Below, one piece after another: positions 35,295 through 44,479 of a stretch of 64,000 nucleotides of DNA. A program made the translations under genes and the position numbers. Every line of letters starts with the position of its first letter. Within the stretch, counting starts at the first letter, position 1. The notes under the pieces are model-generated. The model searched no databases, had not been told where the DNA came from, and was given only the letters and a program-made list of their open reading frames with translations. The stretch covers positions 1-64,000 of the forward strand of contig JAWKRG010000018.1 in the NCBI GenBank assembly GCA_041389725.1. Direction: 5' to 3'. The DNA comes from Polyangiaceae bacterium (GTDB lineage: Bacteria; Myxococcota_A; Polyangia; Polyangiales; Polyangiaceae).

Positions 35295-37145
35295 ATGACG
35301 GCGCTTGGTGGTGCGAACGGGCGCCGGCGCTGCGCCGTCGGGCCACTGACGCTCGTTGTCGCGCTCGTGCTGGGGGCTTGCGCGTCGCAGCCGCCCGCGT
35401 CTTCAGCGCCGGCGTCGATGGGTGCAAGGGAGAGCAAGCCCCCCAAACAAACCCAAGCCACACCTGGAGAGGTGGCGCCGCTGCCCGACGAGGATCGGGC
35501 GACGTTGCGCGCGCGCCTGCAGCCGGACAGGAGCGGCAAGTGGGAACTCGACGTGCAGCTGCGCATGCCCCTCGCATTCGTGACGCAGCCCTATCGCGCG
35601 CTGCGTGTGCGCTTTCGCGATGAGGCGTTTCGCAAGGGACCGAGCGGCTACGCGCGCTTCGTCGATCTGCTGCCGGAGACAAGCGCCCCGCGGTCCGGAG
35701 GGACTACCCTGCGAACTGCCGCGGCGGGAAGTGCTCCGCGTCCCTGGCAGGAAGAACTCGAACCCCCGCAAAGCAAAGTCCTGGAGCTGCACTATCGCGT
35801 GCGGCTCGAGCATCATCTGGCCGATCCCGTGGTGGGCTTGGACGAAGTTCCGCATCCGACGAAGGGTGGCTACTTCCTCAACGGTCGCGCTTTCGTGCCC
35901 ACGGTTCACATCGTCACCGCTGATGGCAGCGAGAAAGAGCTGGACATGGACGCGGCGCTGTCCTTGCGCGTCCCGGCGGGGCAACGCCTGGTGGCGTCCG
36001 TGGGAACAGGGTCGGGGCCGTGGGCGACGCCGAGCTTGGGCGAGCTGCGCAACGCGCTCTACTACAGCGGCAAGTTCCAGAGCACGCGGGTGCAGCGCGA
36101 CGCCGTGGAAACGGAGATCGTCAGCGCCGACTTCGACGCGCGCGCCCTGGCGGGGCTTTCGACCTTGGTTGCTCGCACGCTGGAGCTTGGGACGCGGCAT
36201 TTGGGTCCGCTCTCGCCGCAGCGTCTGCTCATCGTCTACGACCAGGATGCGGAGCGCGGCGGCGGCGTCGTGGGCAAGGGGATCTCGCTGATGTACAGCG
36301 AGCCGCCCGACGGCAGCGCAGGATCGCCCATGGGCATCGTCGTCGTGCACGAGTTGATGCACCTGTGGAACCGTGGGGACGTGTGGTGGCTCAATGAAGG
36401 CCTGACTCGCTACTTCGAGTTGGTGATGAGCTTGCGCCTGGACGGCGTGGCTTCGGGCGAAGCGAGCGCGCGTCTGATCGAGCTCAACGACCGCTATCGC
36501 TCCGCCGCGCCCAAGGCCAGCGTGGACAAAGCCGAGGGCACCGAGGCCTACGCCGCGGGGGCGCTCTACGCCTTTTGCCTGGACGCGGAGCTGCGCCGCC
36601 AGGGCAGCGACTTCTTTCGGCTGCATCGCCGCATGCGGGAACTGGCGGGGAACGGCAAAGCGCTGACGGCGACGAACTTCGACGCCGCAGTGCAGCAGAT
36701 CGCGCCCGCGTTGCTGCCGAAGGCGCGAGCCCAGCGCGCGGCAAAGGGCCCGGTGGAGCTCGAGCCGTGCCTCTCGCGAGCTGGGTTTAGCGTGAAGAAG
36801 AGCTCGCAGCGCCGACTGACGGCGGCGGCGCTCGCGACCCGAGTATTCGGCATCACGGGCCACGATCTGAACATGGCCGTCGTGATGCGGGTGCCCGACG
36901 GATCGCCCTTCCACCCCGGTGACCGCGTGCTGAGCGTGAATGGGCGATCGGTGCGCAACTTCGACGAAATCGGGCGGGTGGTCAGCGCACTGTCGCCAGG
37001 AGCCCCGATCGCCGTGGCGGTGCAGGGCAGCGACGGGACGCGCGAGGTGCCGCTGCGCATGCCGCGACTCTCGCCGGAGGCGTGGACGCAGCACCCCGTG
37101 GTTGCGGTGACGCGCTTGCCGCAACAGAACCCATTGATCGAGTGA
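35295..37145 (+). CDS. M61-type metallopeptidase lipoprotein with C-terminal PDZ domain
   Basis: A 616-residue protein. The signal VVALVLGACAS ends in a lipobox. The catalytic zinc site is VVVHELMHLWNRGDVWWLNE (HExxHxW with the third-ligand glutamate in the NEG that follows), as in M61 (glycyl aminopeptidase-like) peptidases. An N-terminal beta domain precedes it, as is usual for M61. The end has a PDZ fold: GDRVLSVNGRSVRNFDEIGR. ATG 35295 gives the shortest credible signal peptide. ATG 35271 would add eight residues. It probably trims peptides at the envelope. It overlaps no other gene and sits 2 bp before the next. Confidence 0.8.
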   Translation: MTALGGANGRRRCAVGPLTLVVALVLGACASQPPASSAPASMGARESKPPKQTQATPGEVAPLPDEDRATLRARLQPDRSGKWELDVQLRMPLAFVTQPYRALRVRFRDEAFRKGPSGYARFVDLLPETSAPRSGGTTLRTAAAGSAPRPWQEELEPPQSKVLELHYRVRLEHHLADPVVGLDEVPHPTKGGYFLNGRAFVPTVHIVTADGSEKELDMDAALSLRVPAGQRLVASVGTGSGPWATPSLGELRNALYYSGKFQSTRVQRDAVETEIVSADFDARALAGLSTLVARTLELGTRHLGPLSPQRLLIVYDQDAERGGGVVGKGISLMYSEPPDGSAGSPMGIVVVHELMHLWNRGDVWWLNEGLTRYFELVMSLRLDGVASGEASARLIELNDRYRSAAPKASVDKAEGTEAYAAGALYAFCLDAELRRQGSDFFRLHRRMRELAGNGKALTATNFDAAVQQIAPALLPKARAQRAAKGPVELEPCLSRAGFSVKKSSQRRLTAAALATRVFGITGHDLNMAVVMRVPDGSPFHPGDRVLSVNGRSVRNFDEIGRVVSALSPGAPIAVAVQGSDGTREVPLRMPRLSPEAWTQHPVVAVTRLPQQNPLIE

Positions 37146-37147
37146 CC

Positions 37148-38218
37148 ATGGCCTATCGCAGCCTCGTTCGTCAGACCCTTCACTACTTTGCACGGCCCCA
37201 CGCCGGGCTTCCTTCGGGGCCCATCGAGAGTCCGGCGGCTTGGCGCGCGAAGGAGCTCGCGGCCGAGCCTGCGCTGCGGCTTTCCGCTGAAGAAACCCAG
37301 GAGATCGAGCGGGCTGTGGACCGCGTCTTGGGCAAACGCACCGCGCTTGCCAAGCTGCGTCGTCAGGACTTCGATTGGCCCGACCTCGAGGCGCGAGCGC
37401 GGGGGTGGCGCAGCACTTTGGATTGCGGAAGCGGCGTGGTGCTCATCCGCGGTTTGCCGACCACACGTTGGAGCGAGCAGCAGTGTGAAGCCTTCTTCTG
37501 GGGTCTGGGGCTGACCCTGGGAGTGCCCGGCGCGCAGAACCCCGAGGGACACCTGCTGGGTCACGTGCGCGACGAGCGCGAAGACGTCGACGCCGTGGCG
37601 GTGCGACAGTACCGGACGCGGGCACACATTCCGTTTCACTGTGACGCAGCCGACGTCGTGGGGCTCTTGTGCGTGAAGGCGGCAAAGCACGGTGGGGAGA
37701 GCGCCATCGCGAGCAGCGTGAGCGTGTTCAACGAGCTGTGGCGGCGCGATCCCGCGCTCTGTCGGCGACTGTTCGAGCCCTACTTTCTGGACACCAAGGC
37801 CGAAGGCGGCCTGCGCGCCTTTCCGATCACGCCGGCGCGCCACGTGGACGGTGTGCTGCGCACGTTCTACCACTCGGACTACTTCCGCACGGCGCCTCGT
37901 CATCGCGAAGTGCCCGCTCTCGACGAGCGCAGCCTTGCCCTGCTCGATGCCTACGACGAGATCGCCAGCTCCGACGAGTTTTGCTTGCGGATGCGCCTCG
38001 AGCCCGGCGACGTTCAGCTGATCTCGAACCACTTCGTGGTGCATTCGCGCACGGCCTACGAGGACCACGAAGACCCGGCCGAGCGTCGGCACCTGCTGCG
38101 ACTTTGGCTGTCACTGCCGCACCGGCCGTCGCTGCTCGACAGAGTGCGGACCGAGCGCGCGCGTTTTGCGTTGCTCGCCGACCTGGCGCGCCATCGCTGG
38201 CGGCAGCGAGGTAGCTGA
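37148..38218 (+). CDS. TauD/TfdA-family Fe(II)/2-oxoglutarate-dependent dioxygenase
   Basis: A 356-residue protein. The metal triad is visible as HCDAADVVGLL (HxD, near residue 162) and the distal His in SNHFVVHSRTAYEDHED, followed by a 2-oxoglutarate-binding Arg in RRHLLRLWLS. The block TLDCGSGVVLIRGLPTTRWS is typical of the family N-terminus. Such enzymes hydroxylate small molecules. The substrate cannot be told from sequence. ATG 37148 is 2 bp after the M61 stop, so the two are likely co-transcribed. TauD-like enzymes often modify natural products, but no biosynthetic genes are next to it. Confidence 0.8.
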   Translation: MAYRSLVRQTLHYFARPHAGLPSGPIESPAAWRAKELAAEPALRLSAEETQEIERAVDRVLGKRTALAKLRRQDFDWPDLEARARGWRSTLDCGSGVVLIRGLPTTRWSEQQCEAFFWGLGLTLGVPGAQNPEGHLLGHVRDEREDVDAVAVRQYRTRAHIPFHCDAADVVGLLCVKAAKHGGESAIASSVSVFNELWRRDPALCRRLFEPYFLDTKAEGGLRAFPITPARHVDGVLRTFYHSDYFRTAPRHREVPALDERSLALLDAYDEIASSDEFCLRMRLEPGDVQLISNHFVVHSRTAYEDHEDPAERRHLLRLWLSLPHRPSLLDRVRTERARFALLADLARHRWRQRGS

Positions 38219-38227
38219 GTGGCCCCG

Positions 38228-38437
38228 TCAGTTGCCTTCGCGCTGGACCACGACGCGAGAATCCGTGTGGCGCCAGACGAAGGTGACCCAGGAGAAGATG
38301 TCCGCTGCGCTACGCACGAACTTGCGATCCTGCGGCAGATCGCCGTGCTCGAAGATCATCACGGACAGCCCATCCAAGTGCGGGAAGTAGGCGTTGTCGT
38401 CGTCCCAAATGCCGACGTACGTCTTGGGGCGCTTCAT
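38228..38437 (-). CDS. Small conserved-looking protein, 69 residues
   Basis: ATG 38437 gives MKRPKTYVGIWDDDNAYFPHL, then VMIFEHGDLPQDRKFVRSAA and IFSWVTFVWRHTDSRVVVQR. It is a compact, mixed alpha/beta protein that I do not recognise. It is convergent with the dioxygenase (10 bp between stops). The in-frame extension upstream is Arg-rich and unlikely to be coding. Natural composition is the main support. Confidence 0.6.
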   Translation of the reverse strand: MKRPKTYVGIWDDDNAYFPHLDGLSVMIFEHGDLPQDRKFVRSAADIFSWVTFVWRHTDSRVVVQREGN

Positions 38438-38642
38438 GGCGGATCCTCGTCGGGGTTCGCCTAGTCGGACGCGCCGCGCGGTTCGACTATTCAGCGCGGT
38501 CCCGAGGCGGGCCGGTTTCGCGCAGCATTCCGGGGCCTTGCGGCGACCGCTGGCAGCGTGCGCCCGGACGTGGGTCATCGCTCGAGGGCTGCGACGTGCC
38601 GCCCGGACGCGGGGTTGCTGGCGCGCGCCGCGTGGACGCCGA

Positions 38643-39473
38643 CTATTGCTTGCTGGCGGCGACGCGCCGCAGTCCTTGCACGCGGGTGATGGCTTGCGCG
38701 CGTTCCAAGCTGGGAGGCAAGCCCTCCAGGAACTTCAAGTAGCCGTCCAACTTGTCGAGGTCCGCCCCTGGGATCTTTGCGAGGGACGACTGGATGTCGC
38801 GCGCGAGGGCCTCGGGCACGAGCACCTTGCAGTAGCACAGCAGATCCACCGTGTAGTCGAGCCACCGCGGTTGCTCGAGGGCGCGCGCGAGCTCGAGCGC
38901 GTAGTGCAAGGCCGCGCCACGAGTAGTGTCCGCCACCTGTCCGCTACGCTTGGCCTGCTCCAGCACCTTTCCGAGATGGGCGCGCAGTAGGCTTTCTGCC
39001 TCTTCGCTCTTCCCCTCGGCCAAAGAGCGATCGGCTATCTTGCCAACGAGGTCGAAGACGTCAGCCTTCTGCGTTCCCACGCCGCCCGTGACCGCGTCCC
39101 AGCTCGTGCTCGGCGGCGCTGGGGGAATGCTGCCCAAGCCGCCTTGAGTTTCTGCGACGCGACTGGGCGTCGGAGTGCTTTCGATGGTGATCTCCAGCTG
39201 CTCCCCGCCGATCAGCAGCTGATCCCCGTTTTGCAGGTCGCGCGATCCGCTCACGCGCTCGCCGTTGACGTAGATGCCGTTGACACTGCCCAGATCCGTC
39301 ACCGCTACGCGATCGCCATCCAGCGTGAGCCGTGCGTGGCGTCGGGAAACGCGTGGATGGTCGAGGACGATCTGGCAGGACGCGCTACGTCCCACCAGAT
39401 ATTGCCCGAGCGCCAAAAAGACGTCCGCCCCTCGATATCGCAGGCGAACGGTGCTCGGACGTGCGTGGCTCAT
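38643..39473 (-). CDS. FHA-domain protein
   Basis: A 276-residue protein. Residues 1-95 form an FHA phosphopeptide-binding domain: QYLVGRSASCQIVLDHPRVS (GR and S), RRHARLTLDGDRVAVTDLGS and VNGIYVNGERV. After a Ser/Pro-rich linker the C-terminal half is all-helical (SEEAESLLRAHLGKVLEQAK), resembling TPR-like repeats. FHA domains bind phosphothreonine produced by Ser/Thr kinases, and such a kinase occurs at 60.6 kb, but no direct link is shown. It is 1 bp downstream of the TerB-like gene, so co-transcribed. Confidence 0.85.
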   Translation of the reverse strand: MSHARPSTVRLRYRGADVFLALGQYLVGRSASCQIVLDHPRVSRRHARLTLDGDRVAVTDLGSVNGIYVNGERVSGSRDLQNGDQLLIGGEQLEITIESTPTPSRVAETQGGLGSIPPAPPSTSWDAVTGGVGTQKADVFDLVGKIADRSLAEGKSEEAESLLRAHLGKVLEQAKRSGQVADTTRGAALHYALELARALEQPRWLDYTVDLLCYCKVLVPEALARDIQSSLAKIPGADLDKLDGYLKFLEGLPPSLERAQAITRVQGLRRVAASKQ

Positions 39474-39474
39474 C

Positions 39475-39840
39475 TCAGATGGGGGTTTCCGAGATGGCCC
39501 ACTGCTCTCGCAACCATGCCAGCAGTCCCGCTTCGGTGGCCTGGATCACGTCGCTTTCGGCGACGCGAAGCAACGCGACGTAGAGGACTTCGCGCGCCGA
39601 CTGATCGGTCACGCCCGTCGCTGCTGCGCGAATGGATTCCTCGTCGGGCAGCCGCTGCGCCGCCTCGTCCATGACCTGCCAGAAGCGTCGTTCGCCCATG
39701 GACAGCGCCAGATCTCCGAGGGCTTCTTGCTCGGCGTCCGTGAAGCGCCCATCCAGGCGCACCATCAGTCGCAGTAGGGCAGCCAGGGCGACCTGGTCCG
39801 TGGCGCCGAGCTCTTTGAGGGGGAGTGAGTCGTGATCCAC
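39475..39840 (-). CDS. TerB-like helical protein
   Basis: A 121-residue, all-helical protein. DQVALAALLRLMVRLDGRFT and DAEQEALGDLALSMGERRFW resemble the acidic helical repeats of the TerB/tellurite-resistance family, where an Asp/Glu-rich 'DG.f...E' loop may bind metal. Family assignment is by pattern only. It sits between a lipoprotein gene (7 bp upstream) and the FHA gene (1 bp downstream), so the three form one unit. Confidence 0.6.
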   Translation of the reverse strand: MDHDSLPLKELGATDQVALAALLRLMVRLDGRFTDAEQEALGDLALSMGERRFWQVMDEAAQRLPDEESIRAAATGVTDQSAREVLYVALLRVAESDVIQATEAGLLAWLREQWAISETPI

Positions 39841-39847
39841 GACTGGC

Positions 39848-40471
39848 TCACATCCCCGGCGGCCAGAGATTTTGCACGACCGCGGACAACTCCTTGACGG
39901 TGCTGGGAGTCATGCCCGTTGCGGGGTGCGGCCAGGCGAAGGTGCGCGCGTTGACCTGGTTGCACGAGAAAGAGATCAGCAGGTCGTTCGGCGGGCCACC
40001 GGCCGAGAACGAGAGGCCCATCTCTGCGTACATGCAGCCGGTGGAGGTGTTGTCGAAGTTGCTCTCTTTACCCAGGATGCTGGCGAGCTCTTCCTTCAGC
40101 CCTTCGTCGATCACCTGGGTTTGCCCCAAGATACGGAAGCCGTGGAAGCGCGGCACGTTCTCCTGCGGGGCAGGGGTCATCGGCGCGGCGCCGGTGCCCC
40201 CGAGCATTCCGGGCGGAATCAACCCCGGGGGGATCAGCTGCTGCAGGCCCTGTGCGCCCTGCTGGACCCACTGTTGAATCTCAGCGGGCAAGCCCGGGAT
40301 CATGCCTTGCTGGGGAGTCGCGGTGGCGGTGGGCGGTGGCTCGTAGTTCTGCAGCCGGAATGCCGTCAGGTTGGACGAGGGCAGAGTATCGAAGGGGGCT
40401 GCAGGCTTCTTGGAGCACGCCGAGGTCAAGGTCAGAGCAAAAACCGCCGCGAGGGCAAATCCACTTCTCAT
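39848..40471 (-). CDS. Predicted lipoprotein heading the FHA cluster
   Basis: ATG 40471 gives a 207-residue protein. The signal is ALAAVFALTLTSACSKKP with the lipobox Cys near residue 19. A Pro/Gln-rich linker with repeated IPPG turns follows (LIPPGLIPPGML). The folded C-terminal part has VPRFHGFRILGQTQVIDEGL and TGCMYAEMGLSFSAGG. No family is recognised. A GC-rich ribosome region precedes it and it is divergent from the TIGR01777 oxidoreductase. Confidence 0.7.
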   Translation of the reverse strand: MRSGFALAAVFALTLTSACSKKPAAPFDTLPSSNLTAFRLQNYEPPPTATATPQQGMIPGLPAEIQQWVQQGAQGLQQLIPPGLIPPGMLGGTGAAPMTPAPQENVPRFHGFRILGQTQVIDEGLKEELASILGKESNFDNTSTGCMYAEMGLSFSAGGPPNDLLISFSCNQVNARTFAWPHPATGMTPSTVKELSAVVQNLWPPGM

Positions 40472-40593
40472 GGGGCCCCTTCGTAGACAGGTTTCCCGCG
40501 GCCGTAAAGCGCCAGGGCGCAGGGGCGTTCCGAACCCCGCGAAACGGAAGTAGAACGGTGCCGTGGCCGCCCGGGGCGCGCCGCCCTTTTCCC

Positions 40594-41502
40594 ATGGCAA
40601 GCGTGGTAGTCAGCGGTGCGACGGGTTTCATCGGCAAGCGCCTGGTCGCCTTGCTCGCCGCGCGCGGCGACGTCGTCACGGTCCTGAGCCGGCGCTCGGA
40701 TGCGACCCCCCCGCCCGGAGGAAAGACGGTGGCGTGGGATCCCTTGCAGCCGGGCGACTGGTTCGAGGCGCTGCGCAGCGCGGACGCGGTCGTGCATTTG
40801 GCGGGCGAGCAAGCGGTGGGGCAGCGCTGGACCTCCGCGGTGAAGCAACGCATTCGCGACAGTCGAGTGCGGAGCACCGAGAACCTGGTGCAGGCGATGG
40901 CACGCGCGGAGCCCAGGCCGCAGACCTTCATCTGCGCGTCGGCGGTCGGCTACTACGGCGCGCGAGAAGGAGACGACGTCGTCGACGAATCGTCGCCCGC
41001 GGGCGACGACTTCTTGGCTCGAGTGTGCGCCGAGTGGGAAGCGGCGGCCGGGAGCGCCGGGGACCTCGGCGTGCGCGTCGTCCATGCGCGGATCGGCATC
41101 GTGCTCGGCCCAGGCGGCGGGGCGCTCGGCGAAATGGTCAAGCCCTTCCGCGCCTTCGCGGGCGGCCCCATCGGCTCGGGCCGGCAAGTGGTGTCGTGGG
41201 TGTCGCTGGAAGACGCTGCGCGCATCTTCTTGTGTTGCCTCGACGACTCGACGATCGAAGGCGCTGTGAACGTCGTGGCGCCAAACCCCGTGACCAACGC
41301 GGAGCTGGCAAAAACCCTCGGTGACGTATTGGGGCGTCCCGCCTGGGTGCGCGCGCCGGCCTTTGCCTTGCGCGCGCGCTTCGGTGAAGGCGCAGATCCA
41401 CTGTTGACGGGACAGCGCGTCTCACCCCGCGTGCTGCAGGCCCACGGCTTTCGTTGGCAGCACGCTGATCTGCGCCAGGCGCTGGAGGCGGCATTGCCGT
41501 AG
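40594..41502 (+). CDS. TIGR01777-family NAD(P)-dependent epimerase (YfcH-like)
   Basis: A 302-residue SDR-type oxidoreductase. The N-terminal dinucleotide site is VVVSGATGFIGKRLVALL. The family-specific VHLAGEQAVGQRW comes next, then the active-site region ICASAVGYYGAREGDDVVDE (YG near residue 116) and FAGGPIGSGRQVVSWV. TIGR01777 proteins are conserved epimerase-like enzymes with unknown substrate, present in many bacteria and in plastids. ATG 40594 directly precedes the signature. The K+-channel gene starts 5 bp downstream, so the two are probably one transcript. Confidence 0.88.
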   Translation: MASVVVSGATGFIGKRLVALLAARGDVVTVLSRRSDATPPPGGKTVAWDPLQPGDWFEALRSADAVVHLAGEQAVGQRWTSAVKQRIRDSRVRSTENLVQAMARAEPRPQTFICASAVGYYGAREGDDVVDESSPAGDDFLARVCAEWEAAAGSAGDLGVRVVHARIGIVLGPGGGALGEMVKPFRAFAGGPIGSGRQVVSWVSLEDAARIFLCCLDDSTIEGAVNVVAPNPVTNAELAKTLGDVLGRPAWVRAPAFALRARFGEGADPLLTGQRVSPRVLQAHGFRWQHADLRQALEAALP

Positions 41503-41507
41503 CGCAC

Positions 41508-42551
41508 GTGGACCTCGCGACTCGACGCGTGCTCAGTGCCCTAGGGCTGCTCGCGGTAGTGATCCACCTGGGCGCCTTCGGCATTTGGCTGCTGGGCGAG
41601 GGCGAGTACAGCCTGTCCGAGTCCGTGTACTTCGCCATCATCACCATCTCCACGGTGGGCTACGGCGAGCTCCCCCACCTGGACAAGCATCCTCTGGCGC
41701 GCATCTTCACCGGTGGCTTCATCATCACCGGCATTGGCACCATCGCCTACTTTCAGTCCACGCTCACGGCCCTTTTGGTGGAAGGGGTCATCGGCCGAGT
41801 GTGGCGGAGACGACGCATGCAGGCACAGATCAAACACTTGAAGGGGCACTTCGTGGTGGCGGGCTGCGGCCGCACGGGCAAGTACGTGGTGGAAGAGTTG
41901 GCCGCGACCGGACGCGACTTCGTCGTCATCGATCGGAATCGGGACTTGTTGGAGGCCTTGGCGGTGGAGCTGGCCGGAAAGAAGCTGCTCTACATCGTGG
42001 GCGATGCCACCGAGGACCACACGCTGCTCGATGCTGGCGTGCTGCACGCGTCGGGTATCGTGGCCGCGCTCTCGGACGACAAGGACAACCTATTCGTCAC
42101 GCTCTCGACGCGAACGCTGAATCCCAAGGTGCGCATCGTGTCCAAGGCCGTCGAGATCGAGAACGAACCCAAGCTCCGCCGCGCGGGCGCAAACACCTGC
42201 GTCAGCCCCAATCGCATCGGCGGACATCGGCTCGTGAGCGAGCTGGTACGGCCCAAAGTGACGCGCTTCTTGGACAACATGCTGCGCGTCACCGAGAACC
42301 TGTGGTTCGAGGAAGTAGAGGTGCCCGAGGGCTCGCGTTGGGTGGGGCAGACACTTCGGGACTTGCCGATCCGCGATCGAACCAACCTGCTCGTGGTCGC
42401 GTTGCACCAGGTCGATGGCAGCTACGTGTACAACCCGTCGCCGGATCTGCCCCTGACCGCTGGCGTGCAGCTAATCGTCATGGGGGAGCTGGACGGCGTG
42501 GAGAAGCTGCGAGCGATGGTGGGCGACGCGCGCGACAGCAAAGTCGACTAG
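41508..42551 (+). CDS. K+ channel with RCK/TrkA-N regulatory domain
   Basis: A 347-residue protein starting GTG 41508. Two membrane helices (VLSALGLLAVVIHLGAFG and IFTGGFIITGIGTIAYFQST) flank the potassium selectivity filter ITISTVGYGELP. A cytoplasmic RCK domain follows: a Rossmann fold with VVAGCGRTGKYVVEELA, the acidic VIDRNRD and YIVGDATEDHTL, and a C-terminal TrkA-C part (VTRFLDNMLRVTENLWFEEV). This is the layout of MthK-like ligand-gated channels. It sits in the inner membrane. It follows the epimerase gene by 5 bp. Confidence 0.9.
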   Translation: MDLATRRVLSALGLLAVVIHLGAFGIWLLGEGEYSLSESVYFAIITISTVGYGELPHLDKHPLARIFTGGFIITGIGTIAYFQSTLTALLVEGVIGRVWRRRRMQAQIKHLKGHFVVAGCGRTGKYVVEELAATGRDFVVIDRNRDLLEALAVELAGKKLLYIVGDATEDHTLLDAGVLHASGIVAALSDDKDNLFVTLSTRTLNPKVRIVSKAVEIENEPKLRRAGANTCVSPNRIGGHRLVSELVRPKVTRFLDNMLRVTENLWFEEVEVPEGSRWVGQTLRDLPIRDRTNLLVVALHQVDGSYVYNPSPDLPLTAGVQLIVMGELDGVEKLRAMVGDARDSKVD

Positions 42552-42601
42552 GCGGGGTCGACGGCGCGCGCGACAGCAGCGGGAACCGCAGGGGGAGTTG
42601 C

Positions 42602-44479
42602 TCAGGGCAGCGGAATACCGCGCGAGCTGAGCAGATCCGACAAGGTGGCTCGCAGCTCTGCCGACGACTGCGGGTAGGCCGACCGCGCCAGTTCGAAGAA
42701 GCGCGTGCTCCGACTCGTCTTGAGCGACCCCACCACCGTGCGCTGCTCGCTGCTGCTGCCGTGCTCCAGCACGCCCATCAAGAGCTCCGCGGCGTCGACG
42801 ACGTCGATGCGCGCGATGGCCTTCAGCGCTGCCAAGCGCGCGTCCTCGTGGCTGCTGACGCGGAAGATGCGCGATAGCGGTTCGAAGGCGTGATCGAAGC
42901 GAAGGCGCTCTAGAGCGTCCACGGCTTCTTTCACCACCGGTGGGTGCGGGTCCTGCAGCGCGCGCTCCAAGGTGACGAAGGTGCGCTTGTAGAAGTAGCG
43001 ACTGAGCGCGCGAATCGCGGCTAGGCGTACTTCAGCGCTGTCGCTGTCGAACATCTTTTCCAGGGGCGCGAGCACCTGGTAGAGGCCAATCTCCGTCATG
43101 AAGCCGGCGCAAACCGTTTGTGCGCCGACCACCTCTGCGGGCGCTGCGCGCTCCAACGCCAGCGCCGCCAGGCGAGCCAGCAGGGTAGCGCGGCGCATGA
43201 TGCGATCGTCGGCTTCTTCGGGGTCGAGCAGCACGTCGGCGCAGGCTTCCGCAGGGTTGCCCGCTTGCTCCCACTCCAGCAAGTCCACGTGCCACACGTC
43301 GGGCGGACCCACGTGTTGGCCGACGCGATCCTCGAGGGACTCCGCTTGCTCCGCAGGATCGGTCTGCTTGGAATAGCGCTTCGATGCACGTGCGTAGTGC
43401 TCGCGCCGCGACGGCTCCCGCGCAATCTCTGCCAGCCGCGCGTAGAGCGCACCGACGCGGGCGTAGTGACCCGCCTCGGCGCATGCAAGGAGACTGGCGA
43501 CGAGGGCGTTCTCCGCCAACTGGGGAGGCCCGCTTCGCTTCAACGTCGCGTCTGCCACGGACTGCCACAGCTGCGCCTGCTTCAGCACGCCGGCGGCGGC
43601 GACGCGGCCCAAGCTTTGGCGTCGCGCATAATCGGTCATCTCTCGCGCCAGAGTGGCGGCAGCGGAAAGCTCCTTGGCCTGCTCGGCCAAGCGCAAAGTG
43701 TAGCCCTGCAAACGCAGCGCGTGGTAGCGCAGGTTGTCCTCGCTGAGGATGCGGACGGCGTTCACCGCACCCTCGAGCACGTGCTCGAAGGTCTGCGTCA
43801 GTTCACCGATGGCAATCAGCACGTGGTAGCAATCAAAGGCACGTTCGCGCAGTCCGGTGGACTCGAAGCGATCCGCGGCTTCTTCCAAGAGATGCACCGC
43901 TTCGATGGTCGCCTCGCGCTCGCCTCGTTCGTCGCCGAGGGACCGGCTGCAGCGCGCGATGTTGAAGTAGGCCAGGCCCTCGGCGTAGGCGTCGCGGGTG
44001 GGTTTGATACGTGGGCAGAGTCGCGACCACAGGGTACGTGCGACCTTGAAGTCGCCGGCCTTCTCGTAGTGAATGGCGCTGCGCACCAGGAGCTCTGCGC
44101 CCTCGAGGTCTTGCGCTGCGCTGCGGTGGGCACGGGTGGCGGCATTGGGATTCATTGCGGCCCACAGTCCGTGACAGCGCGCCCGGTCGACGGGGGGCAG
44201 GCGCGGCATCAGTCGCTCCATGCGCGCGCTATCGCCGAGGTACCAAGCGATGGACACCGCAAAGCGAGGCTCGTTGACGGACTCGAAAGCGTCCGACAGC
44301 AGATGCGCTGCCTCGCTGAAGACTTCTTCGCGGCTGTGGGTGGCGCACATGGCCGAGAGCAGTGAGCGGAAGGCGGCGTCGAACTGGCGCTTGCGTAGTG
44401 CGGAGCGCCCGCGTTCCGCCAAATCCTCGACGCCGGAGACCGTGTCGAGGCGTTGAAACCAGGTAACGGGGCTAGCCAT
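42602..44479 (-). CDS. HEAT/TPR-like repeat protein paired with a VWA protein
   Basis: A 625-residue, entirely helical protein starting ATG 44479 (shares ATGGCTAG with the stop of the VWA gene). The N-terminal half looks like tetratricopeptide repeats (ALRKRQFDAAFRSLLSAMCA and REATIEAVHLLEEAADRFES). The C-terminal part has HEAT-type repeats (VRLAAIRALSRYFYKRTFVT, PPVVKEAVDALERLRFDHA, DARLAALKAIARIDVVDA). No enzyme motif is present. Repeat proteins with a VWA partner often act as scaffolds or regulators of AAA+ machines. That is inference. Confidence 0.7.
   Translation of the reverse strand: MASPVTWFQRLDTVSGVEDLAERGRSALRKRQFDAAFRSLLSAMCATHSREEVFSEAAHLLSDAFESVNEPRFAVSIAWYLGDSARMERLMPRLPPVDRARCHGLWAAMNPNAATRAHRSAAQDLEGAELLVRSAIHYEKAGDFKVARTLWSRLCPRIKPTRDAYAEGLAYFNIARCSRSLGDERGEREATIEAVHLLEEAADRFESTGLRERAFDCYHVLIAIGELTQTFEHVLEGAVNAVRILSEDNLRYHALRLQGYTLRLAEQAKELSAAATLAREMTDYARRQSLGRVAAAGVLKQAQLWQSVADATLKRSGPPQLAENALVASLLACAEAGHYARVGALYARLAEIAREPSRREHYARASKRYSKQTDPAEQAESLEDRVGQHVGPPDVWHVDLLEWEQAGNPAEACADVLLDPEEADDRIMRRATLLARLAALALERAAPAEVVGAQTVCAGFMTEIGLYQVLAPLEKMFDSDSAEVRLAAIRALSRYFYKRTFVTLERALQDPHPPVVKEAVDALERLRFDHAFEPLSRIFRVSSHEDARLAALKAIARIDVVDAAELLMGVLEHGSSSEQRTVVGSLKTSRSTRFFELARSAYPQSSAELRATLSDLLSSRGIPLP

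Noticed and set aside
35403..38092. Two long minus-strand frames opposite the M61 and dioxygenase genes
   Set aside because: Antisense shadows in high-GC DNA, with no motifs. The plus-strand genes are well supported.
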